DNA of 5,573 nucleotides, taken from contig JAUXCB010000116.1 in the NCBI GenBank assembly GCA_030619095.1, forward strand, positions 1-5,573, written 5' to 3'. Source of the DNA: Verrucomicrobiota bacterium. GTDB lineage: Bacteria; Verrucomicrobiota; Kiritimatiellia; Kiritimatiellales; Tichowtungiaceae. The notes beneath the pieces were generated by a model, which did no database searches, was not told the origin of the DNA, and was given only the letters and a program-made list of their open reading frames with translations. Position numbers and translations under genes: made by a program. This document shows positions 1-5,573 of this stretch, one piece after another. Within the stretch, counting starts at the first letter, position 1. Every line of letters starts with the position of its first letter.

Positions 1-1306
1 CACCGAAACCGAACGGCTTCTCCAAGACTCCATACCGATTCCGCCAAAGCGTTCCGAGCAGGAAGCCCCCCCTCTTTTCCCAACCGAAATTCTCCCGGAG
101 GTTCGTAAAAATTTTCGCGGGGTCGTCACCATCGCCCTGCCCTCATCCCAGTTGCTGATGAGGGTCCTCGACCTGCCCACCACCGACCCGGATGAAATCA
201 CTGGAATGGTCGAGCTGCAAATGGATCAGGTTTCGCCCTTCCCGATCGACCAGCTCACCCTCTCCTACGAACTGCTGGAGGAAAACGAAGGTCATTCCCG
301 GGTGCTGGCGGTGGCCGCACAACGAAAATCAGTGGATGAGCTGGGCGAGCTATTTAAAGAACAGCACGTCTATATCCGCAGCCTGGACGCAACCATTCTG
401 GCTTGGTGGAGCCTGCTGGTGGCCCATCAGGATGTCCCCCATGAAGGCCGAACCATTCTCATCCTGGAAGAACACACCGAATTCTCCATGATTATTGTCG
501 ATCACGGCGTGCCCATCTGCTTCCGTTCACTCGAACTCTTCCATCACTTCACCGAAGAAACCGTTCAGCGCGAAATCGCAGAGGAAATACATTACACGCT
601 CCTCTCCCTCGAATCCAAACACGGCCACTGCGAAGAGTGCTCGGTTCAATTCTGGAGCAAATCGGAGATTCCAGAGCCACTGATCGCCCGGCTGAGCGAA
701 CAATACTCCGGAAACGTCAGCCAGCACGATCTGGGAGCCATCCCCTCCCTGTCCGAAGGCCTCGCACTGCGCTCCGCCGAACGGGAAGCGCATCACGTGG
801 AACTGGTGCCACGCGAGTGGGTTGAGCTTCAGCACCGCAAACGCTTCCTGCGGGTAGCCACGATTGCCCTGATTACAATACTCAGCATCTGGCTGACCGT
901 CATTAGCATCACCGGAACCCTGTTTGCCTTCCAGAAGGCCTCCTATAACCGCCTCTGCAAAAAAGCTGAAACCTATAGCGGGCCGGCCCGCGAAGCACAG
1001 GCCGCGCGAAGAGAAATGGTTTCACTTGAAAAATATGCCGACCGCTCCCGCGCCGCCCTCGAATGCCTGCGGGTCATCACCGAAACCCTTCCGGACACGA
1101 TGGAGATCACCTCATTCAGCTATACCAAACGAAAAGCCGTTCGCCTGAGCGGCACGGGCGGCGGCTCCGACATCATCTATGACTATTTCCAGCAGCTCGG
1201 AGCCTTGGAGATTTTTGACGGGGTTCAAAACTCCAAAGTCAGCGAGAATACCCGCTTCTCGATTACAGCCAATCTTCCCATGCCGGAAACGGAGGATGCG
1301 CGATGA
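1..1306 (+). CDS. GspL-like / PilM-PilN-like T2SS platform protein, 5' partial
   Basis: The reading frame is open from base 2 and ends at TGA 1304-1306, giving 434 visible residues; the start lies before the window. The TTG at 152 and ATG at 158 are internal: the sequence before them is already coherent family-like protein (about residues 40-49, GVVTIALPSS). Residues about 40-260 resemble the second half of the actin-like PilM/GspL cytoplasmic domain, with RVLDLP followed by a stretch ending SPFPIDQL, typical of that family. Residues 267-273 (VELVPRE) resemble the segment preceding the PilN helix. One membrane helix spans about 284-309, then a helical, probably coiled-coil stretch 311-355, then a ferredoxin-like PilN/GspL periplasmic domain 356-427 (TLPDTMEITSFSY, then VRLSGTG). 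In T2SS, GspL couples the GspE ATPase to the periplasmic GspM and pseudopilus. The fused layout favours GspL over separate PilM and PilN, but a T4P-like system is not excluded. It overlaps the next gene by ATGA. Confidence 0.82.
   Translation, partial: TETERLLQDSIPIPPKRSEQEAPPLFPTEILPEVRKNFRGVVTIALPSSQLLMRVLDLPTTDPDEITGMVELQMDQVSPFPIDQLTLSYELLEENEGHSRVLAVAAQRKSVDELGELFKEQHVYIRSLDATILAWWSLLVAHQDVPHEGRTILILEEHTEFSMIIVDHGVPICFRSLELFHHFTEETVQREIAEEIHYTLLSLESKHGHCEECSVQFWSKSEIPEPLIARLSEQYSGNVSQHDLGAIPSLSEGLALRSAEREAHHVELVPREWVELQHRKRFLRVATIALITILSIWLTVISITGTLFAFQKASYNRLCKKAETYSGPAREAQAARREMVSLEKYADRSRAALECLRVITETLPDTMEITSFSYTKRKAVRLSGTGGGSDIIYDYFQQLGALEIFDGVQNSKVSENTRFSITANLPMPETEDAR
1291..1296 (+). 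promoter_or_regulatory. Ribosome binding site for the GspM/PilO-like gene
   Basis: GGAGGA lies inside the end of the upstream gene, six bases before ATG 1303. It is a strong Shine-Dalgarno match, and with the ATGA stop/start overlap it fixes the start of the downstream gene and suggests coupled translation of two partner proteins. Confidence 0.75.
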
Positions 1307-1836
1307 AAATTTCTCCACGGGAAACCATTCTAGGCATGCTGACCCTCACGGTGATCCTGTTCGGATTCACCTATTGGATGGCTGGCTCCAAAATCTCTGA
1401 ACAAAAAGAAATGGCCACCGAAAAGACCCGATTACGGCGACAGATTCAACTGCATAAACGGATTCTCGAAGAGCGGAAAAACTGGATCGGACGGCTCAAC
1501 GAGCTTCAGTCCACCCTGCCGGTCTACGATCGAAAATATCCAGCCACCGTCGCGCTCCCTAAAGAGATTAAACGCATGGCAGACAAACACCGGCTCAACC
1601 TGCCCCTAACCCAGCCCGAAGGCGAACAACAGATCGGCTCGCTCCACGAGCTGAGTGTGCGATGCGACTGGCAAGGGAAAATCGACGCCCTGATTCACTT
1701 CCTCTACGACCTCCACTCCAAAGGCATCCGTTTTGATGTCCGGCAAATCAACATCAAACCGATTGCCAAACAGGAGGGACAGCTGAAGGGGTCGATGATC
1801 ATCAATTGCGCCTATCGCCGGGCCGCAGACAAATAA
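1303..1836 (+). CDS. GspM/PilO-like T2SS inner-membrane protein
   Basis: A 177-residue bitopic protein. A short cytoplasmic N-terminus (MKISPRET) leads into one membrane helix at about residues 9-27 (LGMLTLTVILFGFTYWMAG is the core). A charged heptad-like helix follows at about 30-70, ending at TLPVYDRKYP, as in PilO/GspM proteins. The periplasmic part, about 80-172, has the pattern of a small alpha/beta ferredoxin-like fold: a helix of the IDALIHFLYDLHSK type followed by a strand FDVRQINIKPI and a final strand MIINCAYR. The family partners with GspL or PilN to form the periplasmic platform of T2SS or type IV pili. The ATG is set by GGAGGA six bases upstream and by overlap with the gene before it. 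Sequence identity to known families cannot be measured here; size, topology and position between a GspL-like gene and a secretin carry the call. No GspC, GspN or PilP gene follows before the secretin. Confidence 0.72.
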   Translation: MKISPRETILGMLTLTVILFGFTYWMAGSKISEQKEMATEKTRLRRQIQLHKRILEERKNWIGRLNELQSTLPVYDRKYPATVALPKEIKRMADKHRLNLPLTQPEGEQQIGSLHELSVRCDWQGKIDALIHFLYDLHSKGIRFDVRQINIKPIAKQEGQLKGSMIINCAYRRAADK

Positions 1837-1838
1837 CC

Positions 1839-1898
1839 ATGACGAACCCTCTGCTCTATGCTAGCCTGAATAACTTAAAACCGGAACCTGACTCATGA
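1839..1898 (+). other. 19-codon mini-ORF between gspM-like gene and gspD (possible coupling leader)
   Basis: ATG at 1839 begins two bases after the TAA of the GspM/PilO-like gene and reads MTNPLLYASLNNLKPEPDS before TGA 1896-1898, which overlaps the gspD ATG (1895-1897) as ATGA. It has no Shine-Dalgarno of its own, so it could only be translated by re-initiation after the upstream stop. If used, it would carry ribosomes to the gspD start, whose own Shine-Dalgarno (GGAA at 1883-1886) is weak. The peptide shows no recognisable function. A chance ORF of this length is quite possible. Confidence 0.25.
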
Positions 1899-4126
1899 AA
1901 AAACGAATACTAAATGGACTATTGAGTTGTCTGTTGCTGGCCTCGCCCTTTGCGCAGGCTCAAAAGATCCCCGCACCTCAAGCGAAAAAGCAGGCACTCT
2001 ACTCGCAAAGTTTTTCGGATACACCGCTCGAAATGCTGGTAGACTTTTACAACGAGTGGACCGGTCGCACACTCATCATCCAGGCTGACCTCAAAAAGAA
2101 AATCACCCTCAAATTCACCAAACTAACCCAAGAAGAGGCCATGCAGGCCATCGAAACAATCCTCGCAATGAACGGGGTCGCACTGGTGCCCATGGGCGAC
2201 AAATTCCTAAAAGTCGTCAACATCGCCACCGCCCGGCAAGAAGGCATGCCCATCAAGTCGTTTGACCCCGATGAAGCCTACACCGCCGCCGACCAACTCA
2301 TGAGCCAGGTCATCCCCCTCCGCTATGTGGTTTATGCCGACGTTCAGGAAATCGTTCAGCAGCTCATCCACGGATACGGAAAAGTGGTCAAAATGGATCG
2401 CGTCAACAGCATTCTGGTCACCGATACCTCAGCCAACATTGCCCGCATTGTCGAAGTCATCGCCATGGTGGATCAACCGCTCGAAAAGATCGAGCCACGC
2501 ATCTATCAGCTCAAACACGCCGAAGCCTCGAGCGTATCCGCCAAACTCAAAGAGCTGGTCGAAGCCGCCAAAACAAAAAAAAGCAGCCAAGCGGTCGTCG
2601 CCGCGCCACGCACCATCCCCGGTGTCATTCGCGCGCCCAGAACGAGAACCACCACCTCGGCCGGCGACTCCTTCGCCGACGAAACCCAAATGATTCAGGG
2701 AGAAGTCAAATTTGTCTCCGACGAACGAACCAACATCCTCATCATCTTTTCCAAAGCAGCCAACTTTAACTTTTTTGACAACATCATCAAAGTGCTCGAC
2801 GTGCCGGTCGACCCGGAAGTCGTCGTCGAAGTCGTCAACCTCGAATATGCCGAAGCCAAAGAAATCTCCGGCATTTTGAATGAATTTGTCGGCGCGGCCA
2901 AAGAAACAGAGCCGGCCAAAGGTGCCGTGAGCGGAGCGACTGCCACCGGCAACAGCAGAAGCGTGCGGGAAGTCATCGCGGCACGAACCAAACCCGCCGC
3001 AACCCGCCCCGTCAGCGCAGCCGCAAAAAACGCCATGGGCCGCCTCTCCGAGGACACCAAAATTCTTTCTGACGAGCGAACCAACTCCCTGCTGCTCATG
3101 GGCCGCCGCTCCGATATCGACGCCCTAAAATCCGTCATCGCCACCCTCGATGTCATGCTCGAACAGGTCCTCATCGAAGCCGTCATCCTCAGCATCGGAC
3201 TAGGTGATGATTTTTCAACTGGCATCCAGTGGGTTTATGACAGCCTCAAGACAGCGGATCCAACCCGGCACCTTGCCAGTTTTAGTGCAGGGAATCTGCC
3301 TGGAGTCAGCACAAATTCCCTGGGTGCTCTTGGAAAAAGTGCGCTAAGCTACTATGCGACCTTTCCAGAAATCAATATACAGGCACTGATCAGCGCTACA
3401 AAATCAGACAATAATGCCCAAATCCTCTCAACCCCCGTAGTCATGACGACCGACAATACCGAAGCCACCATCACGGTGGCCGAAGAGCGTCCGGTCATCA
3501 CCTCATCCACTAGTGCAACTTCTGGATATTCGGCCCGCTCCACCTACCAATACAAAACCATCGGAATCAACCTGACCGTCACGCCGCACATCAACCCGGA
3601 TCGTTTTGTCCTAATGGAAATCAAGCAGTCTGCAGACGATGTCGGCGGCAATGTCACGGTGGACGGAAACGAGGTACCCATTATTTCCAAACGGGAAATC
3701 AGCGCCACGGTGGCCGTGCAGGATCGTTCCACCATCGTGCTCGGTGGGCTGATCCGGAAATCAAATACCAAAAGTGCGACAAAAATTCCGATTCTTGGCG
3801 ACATCCCACTGATCGGCTGGCTCTTCAGCTCACACAAAAAATCGGATGATCGCAGCGAGTTGGTCGTCCTGATCACCCCCTACGTGCTGACCAACCCCGA
3901 AGAGGCCGCGCGCGAGGCGGAACGACGCCTCAAATCATCCGATGTCAGCAATACGTACTGGCCGCGCGACTGGTCCGAAAGCCCCCTGCGCAACGATGAG
4001 CCGAATAAAAAGATTGATGAAGAACCGAAGGGGTTTTTGAAAAGCATCTTCACCGGCGACGACAACGACGAGAAACCGCAACCCGACCCGAAGAAAAGTG
4101 AAGTGACTCACCAGATTGAAGAGTGA
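1895..4126 (+). CDS. gspD: Type II secretion system secretin GspD
   Basis: A complete 743-residue outer-membrane secretin. The signal peptide is residues 1-22 (KKR n-region, Leu-rich core, cleavage after AQA). Periplasmic domains follow in GspD order: N0 about 36-110 (LEMLVDFYNEWTGRTLII), N1 about 136-195, N2 about 199-304 and N3 about 309-420. N2 and N3 share the motif SDERTN (275-280, 392-397). The secretin domain runs about 423-666 and holds the family signatures VLIEAVIL (425-432), STPVVMTTDN (512-521), VLGGLIR (615-621) and IPILGDIPLIGWLF (631-644), ending LVVLITPYVL. There are no AMIN domains as in PilQ, which favours T2SS. Oddities: low-complexity Ala/Thr/Arg-rich insertions at about 227-265 and 336-382, a 77-residue charged tail, and a codon-composition break over residues 435-511. 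The size is in the range usual for GspD. The ATG is chosen because it gives a full signal peptide; its Shine-Dalgarno (GGAA at 1883) is weak. It is very likely cotranscribed with the upstream genes, 58 bases away. Confidence 0.95.
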   Translation: MKKRILNGLLSCLLLASPFAQAQKIPAPQAKKQALYSQSFSDTPLEMLVDFYNEWTGRTLIIQADLKKKITLKFTKLTQEEAMQAIETILAMNGVALVPMGDKFLKVVNIATARQEGMPIKSFDPDEAYTAADQLMSQVIPLRYVVYADVQEIVQQLIHGYGKVVKMDRVNSILVTDTSANIARIVEVIAMVDQPLEKIEPRIYQLKHAEASSVSAKLKELVEAAKTKKSSQAVVAAPRTIPGVIRAPRTRTTTSAGDSFADETQMIQGEVKFVSDERTNILIIFSKAANFNFFDNIIKVLDVPVDPEVVVEVVNLEYAEAKEISGILNEFVGAAKETEPAKGAVSGATATGNSRSVREVIAARTKPAATRPVSAAAKNAMGRLSEDTKILSDERTNSLLLMGRRSDIDALKSVIATLDVMLEQVLIEAVILSIGLGDDFSTGIQWVYDSLKTADPTRHLASFSAGNLPGVSTNSLGALGKSALSYYATFPEINIQALISATKSDNNAQILSTPVVMTTDNTEATITVAEERPVITSSTSATSGYSARSTYQYKTIGINLTVTPHINPDRFVLMEIKQSADDVGGNVTVDGNEVPIISKREISATVAVQDRSTIVLGGLIRKSNTKSATKIPILGDIPLIGWLFSSHKKSDDRSELVVLITPYVLTNPEEAAREAERRLKSSDVSNTYWPRDWSESPLRNDEPNKKIDEEPKGFLKSIFTGDDNDEKPQPDPKKSEVTHQIEE

Positions 4127-4141
4127 TGCCTTTCCTTTTCC

Positions 4142-4173
4142 TGACCCCCTTCCCTAATACATGACCCCTTTCC
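4142..4173 (+). repeat. Two-copy direct repeat, 20-bp period
   Basis: TGACCCCCTTCC at 4142-4153 recurs as TGACCCCTTTCC at 4162-4173, matching at 11 of 12 positions with start-to-start spacing of exactly 20 bases, close to two helical turns. It sits in a pyrimidine-rich stretch just after the gspD stop and about 22 bases before the best promoter candidate for the M60-like gene. A regulator operator is one reading; a chance duplication in pyrimidine-rich DNA is another. Confidence 0.5.
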
Positions 4174-4194
4174 TCATTTTTATACATAAATGAT

Positions 4195-4223
4195 TTGAGA
4201 GGAAGGCCTGTATTGAGTAGGGT
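4195..4223 (+). promoter_or_regulatory. Candidate sigma70-type promoter for the PA14/M60-like gene
   Basis: TTGAGA at 4195-4200 (five of six matches to the -35 consensus) is followed after 17 bases by TAGGGT at 4218-4223, which keeps the T, A and final T of the -10 consensus but is otherwise poor. It would give a leader of roughly 100 bases before ATG 4329. The spacing is ideal and the position between two genes is sensible, but the weak -10 box keeps this tentative. Confidence 0.25.
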
Positions 4224-4316
4224 TTCGAGTCGCACTGAGCACTCCGCTAGATCCTTTGCCAGGACAACATGCTCCGTGTGCTAATTTTTACCCACAGATT
4301 CGGCAGAAGACCCAAA

Positions 4317-4321
4317 AAAGG
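4317..4321 (+). promoter_or_regulatory. Ribosome binding site for the PA14/M60-like gene
   Basis: AAAGG lies seven bases before ATG 4329 in an A-rich leader. It decides the start, since this ATG also opens directly into a good signal peptide; no other in-frame ATG nearby has a comparable site. Confidence 0.55.
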
Positions 4322-4328
4322 TATAAAT

Positions 4329-5573
4329 ATGAAAAAACATATATCCTATGTCAGCCTTGCCCTGGGAATGGCTTTCGGACTCTTCTCCGTTGCCGAGGCA
4401 AAAAGCGCCCAAGGCGTTGTTCAGGAAATCTGGACCACGATTAAGGGAGGAACCGTCAGCGAGTTGACCGAAAACAAGCGGTACGCGCGCACGTCCAACA
4501 AGGTCCGGATTCTCGACGAGTTTGCCGATGCCGACCTCGGCGAGGAATACGGTTCGCGCTATTCAGCCCTGCTCATTCCGCCCAGAACCGGCGACTACAC
4601 CTTTTGGATCGCAGCCGACGATACCGCCGAACTTTGGCTGAGCACGGATGAGAATCCTTCCAACCTCAGGAAGGTGATATCACTCAACCGGTATTCGGAG
4701 GAACGAAAGTGGACCCGGAACGACCAGAAATCTTCTGTGGTCCAGCTCAAAAAAGGCAATCTGTATTTTATCCGTGCCCTCCACAAACAAGGGGGTAGCG
4801 GCAACCACTTCTCCGTGGCGTGGCAGGGTCCCGGGTTTGAGCAAAAGGTCATCCGTGCAACATCCCTTGAGATACCGCCACTCGACAAACGCACCCTGGA
4901 ATTGGGAAAGAAAACCCGTCTGGCTGAACAGCGAACCGCCAAAATACTCAAGACGCTAAAAACCATCTCCCCGAATCGTACGGAGGATTGGGTCGGAAAG
5001 CTAAACAAAACCGAGCGGATCCATGCGGCAGAGGCTCTGCTCAAGCTCGGCCAAACCACCAAGAAAAACCCCTCCCCGAAAAATCTGGCCAAAATTAAAC
5101 CCTATGCCGCGAAAACCAGAAAACTAATGCCATCACCCGAATCACCGGTTTCCGACCCCGTCCTCAAGGCGCTTTTGGTGCTGGAAAACATCTACATCCA
5201 AGCCCTTTCCAAAACCAAACTCCAGTCCATGGGCGCCCACCGCACTGCGGCGGTTTTTGGGCAGTTTCCGGCAGGCACAAAACCCATCAACAAGACCGTG
5301 ACACTCCATTCAAAGGAGGACAAAAGCCGGGGCGAGCTACTCTCCACCGGTCTCTATGCCCTGCCCGGAAAACCCTTCACCATCACGATTCCGCAATGGC
5401 TGGTCGGACAAAAAACAATCTTGCAGATCGGCCACCATCTCGATGCCAACAAACATAACAAAGCGTTCGAGTGCATGCCCAAAACCACCCGGAAGATCGT
5501 GCTCACCCAGAAAATCACAAAAGCGGTGAATCCCTATGGCGGTGGTGGTATTTCTGGTGTTTCTGGAAATCAA
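4329..5573 (+). CDS. Secreted PA14-domain protein with M60 (enhancin-like) peptidase N-terminal region, 3' partial
   Basis: The frame is open from ATG 4329 to the window edge, 415 codons without a stop, so the C-terminus is missing. Residues 1-24 are a Sec signal peptide (MKKH start, hydrophobic core, cleavage after AEA). A PA14 domain spans about 28-170, with the typical EIWTTIKGGTVSELT opening, LIPPRTGDYTFWIAADDTAELWLS strand pattern, LKKGNLYFIRALHKQGG and final FSVAWQGPG; PA14 domains usually bind carbohydrate. Residues 184-300 form a Lys-rich, mostly helical linker. From about 307 the sequence resembles the N-terminal part of M60/enhancin-like metallopeptidases: STGLYALPGKPFTITIP, LQIGHHLD, MPKTTRKIVLT and NPYGGG. 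Known M60 enzymes cleave glycosylated host proteins such as mucins, but the HExxH zinc site would lie beyond the window, so catalytic competence cannot be judged. The product is probably exported, possibly through the adjacent T2SS. PA14 is confident; M60 is likely. Confidence 0.85.
   Translation, partial: MKKHISYVSLALGMAFGLFSVAEAKSAQGVVQEIWTTIKGGTVSELTENKRYARTSNKVRILDEFADADLGEEYGSRYSALLIPPRTGDYTFWIAADDTAELWLSTDENPSNLRKVISLNRYSEERKWTRNDQKSSVVQLKKGNLYFIRALHKQGGSGNHFSVAWQGPGFEQKVIRATSLEIPPLDKRTLELGKKTRLAEQRTAKILKTLKTISPNRTEDWVGKLNKTERIHAAEALLKLGQTTKKNPSPKNLAKIKPYAAKTRKLMPSPESPVSDPVLKALLVLENIYIQALSKTKLQSMGAHRTAAVFGQFPAGTKPINKTVTLHSKEDKSRGELLSTGLYALPGKPFTITIPQWLVGQKTILQIGHHLDANKHNKAFECMPKTTRKIVLTQKITKAVNPYGGGGISGVSGNQ

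Noticed and set aside
152..1306. TTG 152 as the start of the first gene
   Set aside because: The frame is open to the window edge and the 50 upstream codons read as family-like protein (VVTIALPSS before LMRVLDLP), so the start is artificial; the gene is 5' partial.
1922..1930. Lipobox-like LLSC (Cys at residue 12) in the GspD signal peptide
   Set aside because: A lipoprotein Cys at residue 12 would leave an unusually short signal, and a good signal peptidase I site (AQA at 20-22) follows, so ordinary cleavage is preferred.
2695..3225. 176-codon minus-strand ORF opposite gspD
   Set aside because: It is opposite the N2-N3 and early secretin coding region, is Ser/Thr/Leu/Arg-rich as expected for an antisense shadow, and has no ribosome site or family resemblance.
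4161..4190. Alternative promoter ATGACC / CATAAA with 18-base spacer
   Set aside because: Only four of six matches in each box, overlapping the direct repeat; less convincing than the TTGAGA candidate and likely chance in AT-rich DNA.
4238..4290. Possible intrinsic terminator after gspD (AGCAC paired with GTGCT, then AATTTTT)
   Set aside because: The stem is only five pairs with a 35-base loop, the inner TCCT/AGGA pairing is four pairs, and the site is over 100 bases after the stop. Too weak to annotate.
4256..4444. 62-codon plus-strand ORF across the start of the PA14/M60-like gene
   Set aside because: It overlaps the signal-peptide region of the better-supported frame, has no ribosome site, and its sequence is unlike any exported or folded protein.
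4595..5092. 165-codon minus-strand ORF
   Set aside because: It lies wholly opposite the PA14/M60-like gene, whose PA14 motifs are clear; the reverse frame shows Ser/Arg/Phe-rich shadow composition and no recognisable domain.
5239..5258. Hairpin ACCGC/GCGGT followed by five T bases, terminator-like
   Set aside because: It lies inside the PA14/M60-like coding frame, which continues intact; a five-pair stem in GC-rich coding DNA is expected by chance.

Overview
The window reads as one direction of transcription from end to end: the distal part of a type II secretion system (T2SS, possibly T4P-like) assembly operon, then a short intergenic region, then the first 415 codons of a large secreted protein. 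No RNA gene, CRISPR array, insertion sequence or minus-strand gene could be supported.

Organism: two signal peptides, an outer-membrane secretin and inner-membrane platform proteins point to a diderm bacterium. The combination of a GspL-like protein joining PilM-like and PilN-like parts, a short GspM/PilO-like protein, a GspD secretin, and a PA14 plus M60-like protein, with moderately GC-rich codons, fits the Planctomycetes-Verrucomicrobia-Chlamydiae group, perhaps Kiritimatiellota or a relative. This assignment is inference from gene style; nothing in the window fixes the taxon.

Layout: (1) 1-1306, the C-terminal 434 residues of a GspL-like or PilM-PilN-like protein whose true start lies before the window. 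(2) 1303-1836, a GspM/PilO-like bitopic protein overlapping gene 1 by ATGA. (3) 1837-1894, a short gap spanned by a 19-codon mini-ORF that itself ends in an ATGA overlap with the next gene. (4) 1895-4126, a complete GspD-type secretin of 743 residues with signal peptide, N0, N1, N2, N3 and secretin domains and a long charged tail. (5) 4127-4328, a 202-bp intergenic region with a 20-bp-period direct repeat, a weak promoter candidate and an AAAGG ribosome binding site, but no convincing terminator. (6) 4329 to the window end, a secreted PA14-domain protein that enters what looks like the N-terminal part of an M60 (enhancin-like) metallopeptidase module; it is cut before any HExxH zinc motif could appear.

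How they work together: the first two products would form the inner-membrane platform (actin-like cytoplasmic part, one membrane helix and ferredoxin-like periplasmic part, paired with a GspM/PilO-like partner). The secretin would form the outer-membrane exit channel. The PA14/M60 protein carries a Sec-type signal and could be a passenger of this system, but adjacency is the only evidence. The best points for a second look are the sharply different codon composition of the secretin segment covering the channel-cap region, the two Ala/Thr/Arg-rich insertions in N2 and N3, the mini-ORF linking gspM-like and gspD, and the tandem repeat upstream of the M60-like gene.
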